Source: Erysipelotrichaceae bacterium | GTDB taxonomy: Bacteria; Bacillota_I; Bacilli_A; Erysipelotrichales; Erysipelotrichaceae | Direction: 5' to 3' | DNA: 48,550 nt | NCBI GenBank assembly: GCA_017539105.1 | Contig: JAFYHQ010000044.1 | Span: forward strand, 1 to 48,550 | The notes under the pieces: generated by a model | Told to the model about the DNA's origin: nothing | The model's database searches: none | Seen by the model: the letters and a program-made list of their open reading frames with translations, nothing else | Position numbers and translations under genes: made by a program | In this document: positions 1 through 8,133 of the stretch, one piece after another | Layout: every line of letters starts with the position of its first letter | Numbering within the stretch: the stretch's first letter is position 1

Positions 1-1399
1 AGCCGTAAATGACCGCATTCGATACGGAAGCCAGAATGACATCAGACTCATTGATCGTACCTGCCGCTTTACGGATGACATTCACTTTGACGCCATCCAC
101 ATCGATCTTGCTTAAGGAAGATGCGACCGCCTCTGCCGTACCTGTGACATCCGATTTGACGATGACAGCGATCTCTTTGATATCTCCCGTTTCGATCTGA
201 TTGCGCAGATCATCCAGAGACATTGCGCTCGAGCTCTTTCTTTCTTTCTCGATACGTTCTCTCATACGTGCCTGCGCGACGCTTCTGGCATCCTTGTCGT
301 CATCGAATACCTTGAAGTTGTCGCCTGCGATCGGAACATCGTTCAAACCGATGATCTCAACCGGCGTACCAGGCAATGCTTCTTTGATCTCCTGTGAAAG
401 ATCGTTGGTCATCCTGCGTACCTTGCCGTAAGCCGTACCGACAACGACGGAATCCGACTGTTTCAGGGTGCCATTCTGCACCAGCAATGTTGCGACAGGT
501 CCTCTTCCTTTATCCAGCTTCGCTTCAATGACCGTGCCGGTAGCTCTCTTCTTCGGATTGGCTTTGAGATCACGGACTTCCGCGACAACCAGTATGGTTT
601 CCAGTACATCCTTGACGCCTTCGCCGGTTTTTGCGGAACATTCCACGAAAATCGTATCGCCGCCCCACTCTTCCGGCATCAGATCGAGATCCGCCATCGC
701 TCTCTTGATCTTTTCCGGATTGGCTCCTGCCTTATCCATCTTGTTGATGGCGACAATGATCGGCACGCCAGCCGCTTTCGCATGGTCCACGGCCTCGATC
801 GTCTGTGGCATGACGCCATCATCCGCGGCTACCACGATGATCGCGATATCCGTGACGCTTGCGCCTCTGGCACGCATCGCCGTAAACGCTTCATGTCCCG
901 GCGTATCCAGGAACGTCACCATCTTGCCATTGACTTCGATCTGATATGCACCGATATGCTGCGTGATACCGCCGAACTCGCCTTCGACGACTCTCGAATT
1001 ACGGATATAATCCAACAACGTCGTCTTGCCATGGTCGACATGTCCCATGATCGTTACGATCGGCGCTCTCTCCACCAGATCTGCAGGATCATCTTCCTCG
1101 GTATCCATCAGGATCTCGTCTTCCTGTTTCTCTTCCTTAATCGCATCCACATTGAACTCCATGCATACGAGTTCGATGTTTTCATCATCCAGTACGGAGT
1201 TGATCGTTACCATCTTGCCAAGCATGAATAAGATCTTGATGATATCACCGGAATTCTTATGCAGCTTATTCGCCAGATCACCGACCGTGATGCCGTCATG
1301 ATACGTGATCTGATCGATCTTGACTTCATCCTTTTTCTCATAAGTCGGCATATATTTCGGTTTCTTATTCAGATGTTTCTTATAAGTTTGCTTCGCCAT
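1..1399 (-). CDS. infB: Translation initiation factor IF-2 (C-terminus beyond window)
   Basis: IF-2 is the GTPase that brings initiator fMet-tRNA to the 30S subunit and promotes subunit joining. The start at 1399 ([12 protein letters not shown]) follows an AGGAGGGTC-type ribosome site. About 466 codons are visible and the gene runs off the left edge. A winged/IF2_N-like segment ([15 protein letters not shown]) is followed by the G domain: GHVDHGKT near residue 119, then DTPGHE, NKMD and SAK. The effector domain II ([19 protein letters not shown]) and the start of domain III follow. The region before the G domain is only about 110 residues, so this is the short IF-2 type without the long low-complexity N-terminus of many bacteria. 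It lies 13 nt after ylxQ as the fifth visible gene of the rimP operon; rbfA would be expected beyond the edge. Confidence 0.97.
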   Translation of the reverse strand, partial: MAKQTYKKHLNKKPKYMPTYEKKDEVKIDQITYHDGITVGDLANKLHKNSGDIIKILFMLGKMVTINSVLDDENIELVCMEFNVDAIKEEKQEDEILMDTEEDDPADLVERAPIVTIMGHVDHGKTTLLDYIRNSRVVEGEFGGITQHIGAYQIEVNGKMVTFLDTPGHEAFTAMRARGASVTDIAIIVVAADDGVMPQTIEAVDHAKAAGVPIIVAINKMDKAGANPEKIKRAMADLDLMPEEWGGDTIFVECSAKTGEGVKDVLETILVVAEVRDLKANPKKRATGTVIEAKLDKGRGPVATLLVQNGTLKQSDSVVVGTAYGKVRRMTNDLSQEIKEALPGTPVEIIGLNDVPIAGDNFKVFDDDKDARSVAQARMRERIEKERKSSSAMSLDDLRNQIETGDIKEIAVIVKSDVTGTAEAVASSLSKIDVDGVKVNVIRKAAGTINESDVILASVSNAVIYG

Positions 1400-1412
1400 A
1401 ATGACCCTCCTT

Positions 1413-1718
1413 CTATTTCTTTAATATCGCTTTCTTAAAACCCTCATCGAGTATGCCTATGACCTTGACATTCTCTTTGCCTAAAGCCTGTGACAGTTCG
1501 ACAGAGTTGAAATCCTCCATACTATCAATCCGATAGTAGTGACATTTCTTCAAATACCGTTCTCTGCTTTTTTCCGAGATATCGCTTGCCAGGATCAGAA
1601 GTTTCACTTTCCTGATTTTTTTTAAGACCTGTTCTCCAAGAACCGTCTTATTCGCGCGATAAGCCAGACCCAGCAGATTCAAAGTCTTATCCGTTGATGA
1701 TTCTGTCGAGTTTGTCAT
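1413..1718 (-). CDS. ylxQ: L7Ae/YlxQ-family ribosomal-type RNA-binding protein
   Basis: A 101-residue member of the L7Ae/L30e/YlxQ family, which binds kink-turn RNA, starting [20 protein letters not shown]. The family core is visible: an N-terminal helix with [12 protein letters not shown], then [10 protein letters not shown], then [16 protein letters not shown] at the end. An in-frame start at 1751 exists. I chose the ATG at 1718 because AGGAG lies 4 nt upstream and the extra residues would lie deep in ylxR. It overlaps the end of ylxR by 32 nt, suggesting translational coupling. The family is typically encoded between ylxR and infB in Firmicutes, as here. The exact RNA target is not deducible. 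Confidence 0.9.
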   Translation of the reverse strand: MTNSTESSTDKTLNLLGLAYRANKTVLGEQVLKKIRKVKLLILASDISEKSRERYLKKCHYYRIDSMEDFNSVELSQALGKENVKVIGILDEGFKKAILKK

Positions 1719-1944
1719 AGATCTCCTCTGGGATATCGACTTCAAGCGCACGGTTCAGCACTTTCTTTTTCTTGGCGAGCGCCAGCGCTTCCGGACTGCG
1801 GGATATGTAAGCGCCTTTGCCATTCATCTTGCCTGTTTCATCGACTTTCACTTCGCCTTCCGGCGTTCTTACGATACGCAGAAGTTCCTTCTTGGGAAAA
1901 GATTCATTCGTTGCCAGGCAGCGGCGCATGGGAACTTTCTTCAT
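1687..1944 (-). CDS. ylxR: YlxR family RNA-binding protein
   Basis: An 85-residue YlxR (DUF448) protein. It begins MKKVPMRRCLATNESFPKKE, matching the family signature P-x-R-x-C-x-x-x with the downstream basic patch, and carries KMNGKGAYISRSPEAL, the conserved G-R-G-A-Y-like motif. YlxR proteins bind RNA; some have been linked to RNase P and to gene regulation. A GAGGAG site sits in the last codons of nusA, whose stop directly abuts this ATG, so the two are translated in tandem. Position between nusA and ylxQ/infB is the conserved Firmicutes order. Confidence 0.93.
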   Translation of the reverse strand: MKKVPMRRCLATNESFPKKELLRIVRTPEGEVKVDETGKMNGKGAYISRSPEALALAKKKKVLNRALEVDIPEEIYDKLDRIING

Positions 1945-3702
1945 TTAGTTCTCCTCGTAGTAATCCTCGTATTCATCGAAATCGATGTCATCATCATTGA
2001 TCCAGGAGTTCTCTTCCTGTTCCTGTTCCATCGCTTCGATCTCATCCAGTTCTTCCTCGGTATAGACCGGTCTGAACTTCTCGTCATATTCTTTCCGTTC
2101 AAGATCTTCCGCTCTTACACGACGATCCTCATCGTCCTTCTTGCGACGTTTCTTGGTCTCGACTTTGATTTCTTCTTTCTTCGAACCATCAGCGAAATCT
2201 TCGAATTTCGACTTGTATTCCGTCTTCGGAGTCAGAGGCTTTCTAGGTTCTCTCTTCGGCTTGATGACCTCAGGTTCCGCCTTGGTTTCTTCCTTGGCTT
2301 CCTCTTTGATGTCTTCCTTCGCAGGCTCTTCCACAGTTTCCTTGACCGGTTCCTCAAGATGTTCGACAGGGATCTCTACCACTTCCTCGACCTTGGCTTC
2401 ATCCATCTCTTCCAAAGTCGTTTCATCGAATCCGGTATCATTCTGCGCGAGTTCTTCTTCGAATTCCGCCTTACGTCTTGCAGCTTCTTCCTGCAGTTCA
2501 AGGAACTTCTTCTGTTCTCTTTCCTTGATGATACGAACCTGATCTTCCTTGAATTCCGCAACCAGCTGATCCACATCCAGACCCAGTTCATCGATCTCCG
2601 ACTGTGTCATGATATCGATCTTGCGGTTCGTCAGCTTGACAGCAAGTTTCGCATTCTTGCCGCGCTTGCCGATGGCGATCGAAAGCTTGTCATCATCGAC
2701 GACAACGACTAACGGACGCTTATTGAAACGGGTATCCTTTTCGATCTGTTCCTCTGTCAGTTCCGGATCCGTCAGCTCGCTTGCATAGAAGCAGGCCTTG
2801 ACTTCCGCCGGCGCCAAAGCATTCTTAACCAGTTCGCCGATATCCTCATTCCATTCGAAGACATCGATCTTTTCGCCTTTGACCTCGCTGATGACTGCCT
2901 GTACCCTGGAACCTCTCGGACCGATGCAGGCGCCGATCGCATCCACGTCATCGTTACGCGAATAGACCGCCATCTTGGTACGTTCCCCCGCTTCACGGGC
3001 GATCGCCTTGATTTCCACCAGACCCTGAGCGATTTCCGGCACTTCCTTTTCAAACAGACGCTTGACAAATACCGCATCCGCTCTGCTCAATACGACCTGC
3101 GAACCTTTTGAGTTCTTGGATACTTCCTTAATCACGCACTTGATGCTCTGGCCTTCATGGACCTGTTCTCCCGGGATCTGTTCCGACTTCAGCAGGATAC
3201 CGATCGTATTCTTGATATCGACAAGAATGAACTTGTCCTCGATCGTCTTGACGATACCGGAAATCAGATCATACTCTCTATCCTTGTATTCATCGTAGAC
3301 ACGCTGTTTCTCATATTCTTTGATCTTCTGTTTCAGCATCTGTTTGGCGACATTGATGGAAGTGCGTCCGATCTCGTTGAAATCGACTTCCTGTTCGATG
3401 ATATCGCCTACTTTGACTTCCGGATTGATCTGCAGCGCATCGCTCAATAAGATATCCAGCGTTTCATCAAATGTATCCGTATCGTCTTCGACCACGGTCA
3501 GCTGATGATAGACATGCATCTCATTCTTATCGATCACGACACGAACGGCAGCTTCCGGCGCATCGATATGCTTCTGGTATGTCTTCGCAATGGCTTCCTT
3601 GAGTGTATCCAGCACGAATTCCGGATCGACCTTGCGGTCTTCCTCAAAGAGCCTCATACCATCGATAAAATTCTTGTTATTTTTTAAACTAATGCCACTC
3701 AT
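1945..3702 (-). CDS. nusA: Transcription termination/antitermination factor NusA with long acidic tail
   Basis: NusA binds RNA polymerase and the nascent RNA and controls pausing, termination and antitermination. At 585 residues it is about 200 longer than the usual Gram-positive NusA. Visible order: N-terminal polymerase-binding domain (1-125), S1 domain (about 145-210), KH1 with GPRGSR at 261-266, KH2 with GKRGKN at 345-350. From about residue 395 to the end there is a highly charged extension rich in Glu/Lys with Pro-containing VEEPAKE-type segments, ending DDDIDFDEYEDYYEEN. Good AAAGGAGAG ribosome site. It lies 12 nt after rimP. The tail is not the E. coli acidic repeat (AR1/AR2); it resembles tails of some Mollicutes/Erysipelotrichia NusA proteins, where it has been linked to ribosome contact (family knowledge, not seen here). 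Confidence 0.96.
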   Translation of the reverse strand: MSGISLKNNKNFIDGMRLFEEDRKVDPEFVLDTLKEAIAKTYQKHIDAPEAAVRVVIDKNEMHVYHQLTVVEDDTDTFDETLDILLSDALQINPEVKVGDIIEQEVDFNEIGRTSINVAKQMLKQKIKEYEKQRVYDEYKDREYDLISGIVKTIEDKFILVDIKNTIGILLKSEQIPGEQVHEGQSIKCVIKEVSKNSKGSQVVLSRADAVFVKRLFEKEVPEIAQGLVEIKAIAREAGERTKMAVYSRNDDVDAIGACIGPRGSRVQAVISEVKGEKIDVFEWNEDIGELVKNALAPAEVKACFYASELTDPELTEEQIEKDTRFNKRPLVVVVDDDKLSIAIGKRGKNAKLAVKLTNRKIDIMTQSEIDELGLDVDQLVAEFKEDQVRIIKEREQKKFLELQEEAARRKAEFEEELAQNDTGFDETTLEEMDEAKVEEVVEIPVEHLEEPVKETVEEPAKEDIKEEAKEETKAEPEVIKPKREPRKPLTPKTEYKSKFEDFADGSKKEEIKVETKKRRKKDDEDRRVRAEDLERKEYDEKFRPVYTEEELDEIEAMEQEQEENSWINDDDIDFDEYEDYYEEN

Positions 3703-3714
3703 ATTTACTCTCCT

Positions 3715-4152
3715 TTAAAATCTAACGGCATATCGCATTTCTTTGACATCTGCATACGCAAGGGAAACGTTTTTCGTTCTTGTCTTATCCCTTACCTGCA
3801 GTTCCAGTATTCCTTCGGCATAGGACAGAAGATCCCCATAATATTCTTCGTCTTTGCATCTCACATAGACATACTGGCCGATCGCTGCATGAAGTTCTTC
3901 TTCATTCCTGATCGGACGCTCGACGCCTACGGTTGAAACATCCAGAAAATAATGGTCATCGAATTCATCCTCATACGGATCCAAAAGATCCGAGACTTCC
4001 TTCGAAACCGTTTCCAGAACCGTCATATCGAAGTCTTCATCGAAGACGACAGCCAAAGTCTGATCGTTCGCGTGATATTCGACTTCAAACAGCGTGTAGC
4101 CATTCTTATCGGCGTATTCCTGTAATACATTTCTGATCTTCTCTGATTTCAT
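3715..4152 (-). CDS. rimP: Ribosome maturation factor RimP
   Basis: A 145-residue RimP, needed for 30S subunit maturation. Typical features: N-terminal alpha/beta domain (LFEVEYHANDQTLAVVFDED), the DVSTVGVERPIRN segment that corresponds to the hallmark DVSSPGxxRPL motif, and the C-terminal SH3-like barrel. The reading frame is open further upstream, to 4209. The ATG at 4152 (MKSEKIRNVLQEYADKNGYT) was chosen because GGAGGG lies just before it and the predicted transcript starts near 4198, which excludes the longer form. First gene of the rimP-nusA-ylxR-ylxQ-infB operon. Confidence 0.93.
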   Translation of the reverse strand: MKSEKIRNVLQEYADKNGYTLFEVEYHANDQTLAVVFDEDFDMTVLETVSKEVSDLLDPYEDEFDDHYFLDVSTVGVERPIRNEEELHAAIGQYVYVRCKDEEYYGDLLSYAEGILELQVRDKTRTKNVSLAYADVKEMRYAVRF

Positions 4153-4174
4153 AACCCTCCGAAACAATAATGAA

Positions 4175-4192
4175 GGAGCGATTTCTCGCTCC
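4175..4192 (-). promoter_or_regulatory. 5'-leader hairpin with GAAA tetraloop (rimP operon)
   Basis: Read on the minus strand this is a perfect 7-bp stem, GGAGCGA / TCGCTCC, closed by a GAAA (GNRA) tetraloop. It lies about 6 nt after the predicted transcription start and 22 nt before the rimP start codon. There is no T-run after it, so it is not a terminator. It may stabilise the 5' end of the operon mRNA or act as a protein-binding site; the function is inferred. Confidence 0.6.
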
Positions 4193-4204
4193 GTTAACGT
4201 ATAA

Positions 4205-4233
4205 ATCATATATTATTTTATAAAATAATGCAA
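4205..4233 (-). promoter_or_regulatory. Promoter of the rimP-nusA-infB operon
   Basis: On the minus strand: -35 TTGCAT (4228-4233), 17-nt spacer, -10 TATGAT (4205-4210), with a start predicted near 4198. The spacer is almost filled by a perfect 18-bp palindrome, ATTATTTTATAAAATAAT (4212-4229), which also touches the -35. That arrangement is either a chance AT-rich symmetry or an operator. The promoter lies directly after the stop codon of the upstream nucleotidase gene, separating the two minus-strand operons. Confidence 0.65.
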
Positions 4234-4239
4234 CTGTTT

Positions 4240-5697
4240 TTACCAGGGGCTGTTGTCATTCTCGGGATGTCCGATGAATTCATAGCGGTGATCCATTTCA
4301 TTTCTGATTGCGCCTTTTCTTTGAATATATGCCGCGATCGCATCGTGCATCGTGGTATCCAGTTCTTTCCAGACGAAACGTTCCGTAAACGAATCCGTTT
4401 CATTGCCTCCGTTTGACATATACTTGCTGGTACAGACCGTAAAGATACGTTCTTTATCGATCTCATGATCCTCCAGATCTTTGATCCAGACGACTTTCCG
4501 ACCGGCAGGACGGCTGTGATCGATCCTGACTTTCAGTCCCGAAAACATCAGTTCGGCATTGTTGCCAAAGATCTCCGGTTCATGGATCAGCTCAAACAGA
4601 TCATAAAGATCGGACCCTTTCATTACCGTAACCTGTATCTTTTCATTGAAAGCCATGGCTTTCTGTATCGAATAGCGGGTCAAAGGGCCTTTCGCGATCC
4701 GTCTTCCGCAGCTGGTGCAGTTGAAATAAGCGAAATCCGTATCCGATGCTTCCCTTATCGCATCGCTCAATAGATCACCCATCGGCGATTCGCATGACAG
4801 ATGCATGGGAATGTCTTCCATCGCTTCAGCCAAAACTTCTGTGAAATAGTATTCATAGTCTTTTGTGACTTCTCTGACATAGTTTTCGATTTCTGGCGCT
4901 TCAGAAGAAGCGTTTTGTTTCACATCGATGATCTCCGCATCGGCAGAGATCTTTTTTCTTGTTTCCGTATCAAAACCGATCGTCACATGGCCAAGACTTG
5001 TGCCATGGAAACCGCCTTTAACGATGGCACAGCCGTCAAGGACTTCAGCGAAATCTCCGGGAATATGTCCTCCGATAAAGACATCGATGGAAAGATCCTC
5101 GACCTGTTCATAAACGTCAAACAGCTCCCCTGTTTTGTCCGGATAGAAAGGAAAATGGCTCAGCAGGACGATCAGTTCCGCACCTTCTTTTCTCATTTCC
5201 GGTACATATTTCCGTATCGTGCTGACGCTATCGAGCATCTCGAAGTCTTCAAAAGCACTTTTCTCGACGATATATGGCGTATAGGAACTTGTCAGACCCA
5301 GGATGCCGATCCTGATTCCTGCTTTTTCGATGATGGCATAGGGCTGTACGCCCTTGATCCGTTCACGATTCTCTTTATAAATGACATTTGCGCAGAGCAT
5401 CGGAAAATGTGCATCCCCCCATCGGATGCAGCGTTCCATTTCTTCCCTGCCCGCATCAAATTCATGATTGCCAAGAACCATCGCATCCGTGCCTATCAAG
5501 TCCAATCCGTCATAGACCGCCTTGCCATGCCAGAGACACTTGGACTCATCTCCCGCATCCAGAAGCATGGTTCCTTCCGGATTCAACGAACGGACATTCC
5601 CGATTGCACTATAAAACCGGGACAGTCCCGGATTGTCTTCGTCTGCACGGAACTGGCCATGAAAATCCGCATGTGCCAATAAATCGAGTCTCTGCAT
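4240..5697 (-). CDS. Cytoplasmic metallophosphatase / 5'-nucleotidase family protein
   Basis: A 485-residue two-domain protein of the UshA/5'-nucleotidase family, which removes phosphate from nucleotides or cyclic nucleotides using two metal ions. Metal motifs: AHADFHGQ (D11, H13), DAGD (D50), LGNHEFDAG (N77, H78), LSHFPF and GGHIPGD. The last motif is normally GGHTH, so the second histidine is missing, which may weaken or shift metal binding. The C-terminal substrate domain is present (YFNCTSCGRRIAKGPLT, then FNEKIQVTVMKGSDL). No signal peptide, so probably intracellular. Starts at 5697, 5703 and 5739 are possible; 5697 was chosen because GAGAAG lies 6 nt upstream. Last gene of the recG operon, next to a nucleotide phosphodiesterase, which suggests nucleotide salvage. 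Confidence 0.82.
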   Translation of the reverse strand: MQRLDLLAHADFHGQFRADEDNPGLSRFYSAIGNVRSLNPEGTMLLDAGDESKCLWHGKAVYDGLDLIGTDAMVLGNHEFDAGREEMERCIRWGDAHFPMLCANVIYKENRERIKGVQPYAIIEKAGIRIGILGLTSSYTPYIVEKSAFEDFEMLDSVSTIRKYVPEMRKEGAELIVLLSHFPFYPDKTGELFDVYEQVEDLSIDVFIGGHIPGDFAEVLDGCAIVKGGFHGTSLGHVTIGFDTETRKKISADAEIIDVKQNASSEAPEIENYVREVTKDYEYYFTEVLAEAMEDIPMHLSCESPMGDLLSDAIREASDTDFAYFNCTSCGRRIAKGPLTRYSIQKAMAFNEKIQVTVMKGSDLYDLFELIHEPEIFGNNAELMFSGLKVRIDHSRPAGRKVVWIKDLEDHEIDKERIFTVCTSKYMSNGGNETDSFTERFVWKELDTTMHDAIAAYIQRKGAIRNEMDHRYEFIGHPENDNSPW

Positions 5698-5707
5698 GCT
5701 CATCTTC

Positions 5708-7002
5708 TCAGTACAGCATCTCCTCCATGATCTCGCCATCCGTATCTTTCATTTCCAGGCCGATCATTTTAGCCATCGTGACTGCCTCATCGACCATGCT
5801 GCGTTTCTCATACACAACGCCCGGTTTTACATCCGGACCTGCCGCAATAAACAGCGTATTCTCTTCCCGTTCCGGGGAACTTCCATGGGTCGCCTTACCT
5901 AAGACATGGCTGCCCGGTTCAACGGAAGCCCAGATTTCATTCGCTTTGAGATCATCATTGAAACTGATTGGATTTTCGCTTTCGATGACGAAATCATACG
6001 GGCCTTCCAGATGATAACGTTCTTTCATTTCCTGCTTATCCAAGACATAAGCCAGCTTGATTTTCGGATCTTCTTTCAATGATTCCAGATAGGCTTTTAC
6101 TTCGGCTTCGGTTTCTTTATCGTTCGGATCCTTCAGTTCGATGAAACAAGTCAATGCCGCGGTATGGGCAAAACATTTGCAATCGATCAGTTTGCCATTG
6201 CCATCAGTCTTTAAGAAACCATCGCGTTCCAGAAGCTTATTCATATTCAACGCATCGGTGATATCCGTCTGGCCGTGATCGCCGATGATCACAAAATCCG
6301 TATGGTCAAAATCGCCATATCTGCGGATACTCTCCAGAACGACGCCGAATTCCTCGTCGTGTTTCTTCAGCTGTATCTGCGTATGCGGATCATAGACCCC
6401 ATAGATATGGCGCACGGTATCAAGATCGCACATCTTCACCAGCATCACATCGGGCTGTCCGAAATCCCGGATCAGATCGGGAACCACCGACATCGTCATC
6501 AGATCCAGAGAAGAATCCGGTCCTTTCTGATATCTTCCATATTTCCAGAAATAAGCATCCAGAAGATTCTGTGTCGCATTGCCGTTTTCCAGATACTGTT
6601 CCGGATGATCGCCGTCATAGTGATAAGGCACGATCATCGGCCAGTTGTAGGTATAGTCCGCTCCTGCGGAAACCGGCCAGGCAATGGAAGCCGTAGTCAT
6701 TCCTGCTTCTCTGGCATAATCCAGCAAAGTCGGCACTTTGACTTCCTTCTTCATTCCGAACCAGACATCGCCTTTTCTGCAGCCTCTTTCATAGTTCTCG
6801 TTGTTGTGGATGCCATGTTTATCCACATAACAGGAAGTCACGATCGATGTATGCAGCAGTATGTCAGGGCCGGATGGACAGGCAAAAGATGTTTCACATA
6901 GGAACCGCGTTCGATAATGGAATTGAAATTTGGCAAAGTGCGCATATATTCCAGATCGCTGGTACAAAGCGCATCGATCATGAAAACCAAGAGTTTGCTC
7001 AT
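5708..7002 (-). pseudogene. Nucleotide pyrophosphatase/phosphodiesterase family gene with a one-base frameshift
   Basis: Alkaline-phosphatase-superfamily phosphodiesterase (type I phosphodiesterase/nucleotide pyrophosphatase). The proper start is the ATG at 7002 (MSKLLVFMIDALC, after GGGAG), but that frame stops at 6840-6838 after 54 codons. The rest of the protein is intact in another frame: HTSIVTSCYVDKHGIHNN (nucleophile Ser/Thr region), KMCDLDTVRH, VIIGDHGQTDI (metal D/H) and THGSSPERE (metal His). Restoring one base near 6860/6859 joins PVHPALTY directly to LLHTSIVTS and gives a normal ~431-residue protein. No slippery heptamer is present, so this is a real disabling deletion or a sequence error. 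The metal-site Asp of MIDAL lies in the cut-off part. Overlap-coupled with the following nucleotidase. Confidence 0.85.
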
Positions 7003-7026
7003 AGTGTTCTCCCGTTTTATACAAAT

Positions 7027-8133
7027 TCAGATGCTTAACAGATAAATGATCTGCGTCAGGATTACGACACTGATCAATGCGATCGGATAGGTTGCGATAT
7101 AGGCGGAAACAACACGGTTTCCGGAATCATGCTGGGATAAGGCGGCCAAGGCAGGCGTACTCGTCATGCCTCCGCTGATCGATCCTAAAGCCTCTAAAAG
7201 GCCCAGTCTGCTGAGTTTCATCGTAATGAAGTAACTTACAAGCATCGGCAGCAACGTGATCAGAGCGCCATAAAACAGCAGGATAACGCCATGCTGGCGA
7301 AGGATCGCAACGATCTCGCTGCCCGCCTCCAATCCCGAACCAAGCAGGAAGAATGACAGACCCAGATCCTTGATGACGCCAAGCACATGATCGTCGATTG
7401 CCAGGGATAAACCGCCGATATGACGGATCGAACCCATGATCAGGCCTGCGATCAAAGTGCCTCCGGCATTGCCGAATGAAAAAGACAAGCCATGCGGCAA
7501 CGGAATCCGGATCATGCCGATCAGGATACCCAAAACGATCGTAATCGAAAAATTCAGGATGCCGGAACGATCGATCAGATAATACTGCCTCTCATTCTCT
7601 TTTTTTTCTGTCTTCTGCATTTCCTGAACCGATTTCTCTTTTCTGGCAAACAGCTGACAGAACAAGGTCACGCCGATCACTCCGAACGGATAGCTGATCC
7701 CGTAACCTGCTACGGTCAACGGACTTTGCGATACTTCCGAAGCGGCAGCCAAACCCGGCGTACTGGTCAAGGAACCTGTAAACAGGCCCAGAGCCAAAGC
7801 AGGATCCAGACCTGTCTTCTTAATCAGCACGAACGTAAGCAATGCCGCGCTGAAAACGATAATGAAGCCATTGATGATATAGATACGGGCATTCCGTTTA
7901 AAGTTATGCAGAAAAGCGGGACCTGCCGTGATTCCCAAAGGACAGACAAACAGCAGCAGTCCCAAACTCTTGATCTGATCGCTGATCCGATATCCGAAAT
8001 GACCGAAAACCAGCGATACCAGCATGATCATGGAAGGACCGAACGAGACCCCTTTGATCTTGATATTGCCTAGCAGATAAGAAATGATCAGGATGACAAA
8101 CAGGATCAGCATATTATTTTTTAGCCAAGCCAA
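7027..8133 (-). CDS. AspT/YidE-type antiporter-like membrane protein lacking TrkA_C domains
   Basis: A 368-residue integral membrane protein of the aspartate:alanine exchanger (AAEx) family. It is built as two related halves, each with a family motif: GSLTSTPGLAAASE in the first and GGMTSTPALAALSQ in the second. About ten membrane segments are visible. Full-length AspT relatives are about 550 residues with two TrkA_C (RCK-C) domains in the central loop. Here the loop is only a short charged stretch (ARKEKSVQEMQKTEKKENER), so the regulatory domains are missing. The start taken is TTG at 8133, since MAWLKNNMLILF fits the family N-terminus, overlapping pepT by 20 nt; ATG at 8112, one base after the pepT stop, is the alternative. 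Substrate unknown; an amino acid or dicarboxylate is likely. The neighbouring peptidase T would fit amino-acid traffic. Confidence 0.78.
   Translation of the reverse strand: MAWLKNNMLILFVILIISYLLGNIKIKGVSFGPSMIMLVSLVFGHFGYRISDQIKSLGLLLFVCPLGITAGPAFLHNFKRNARIYIINGFIIVFSAALLTFVLIKKTGLDPALALGLFTGSLTSTPGLAAASEVSQSPLTVAGYGISYPFGVIGVTLFCQLFARKEKSVQEMQKTEKKENERQYYLIDRSGILNFSITIVLGILIGMIRIPLPHGLSFSFGNAGGTLIAGLIMGSIRHIGGLSLAIDDHVLGVIKDLGLSFFLLGSGLEAGSEIVAILRQHGVILLFYGALITLLPMLVSYFITMKLSRLGLLEALGSISGGMTSTPALAALSQHDSGNRVVSAYIATYPIALISVVILTQIIYLLSI

Noticed and set aside
4212..4229. AT-only palindrome as a terminator of the nucleotidase gene
   Set aside because: It has no G-C pairs and no T-run after it, and it lies exactly between -35 and -10.
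6835..6870. Programmed -1 frameshift in the phosphodiesterase gene
   Set aside because: There is no X-XXY-YYZ heptamer or downstream stem near the shift point, so an ordinary deletion or sequence error is more likely.
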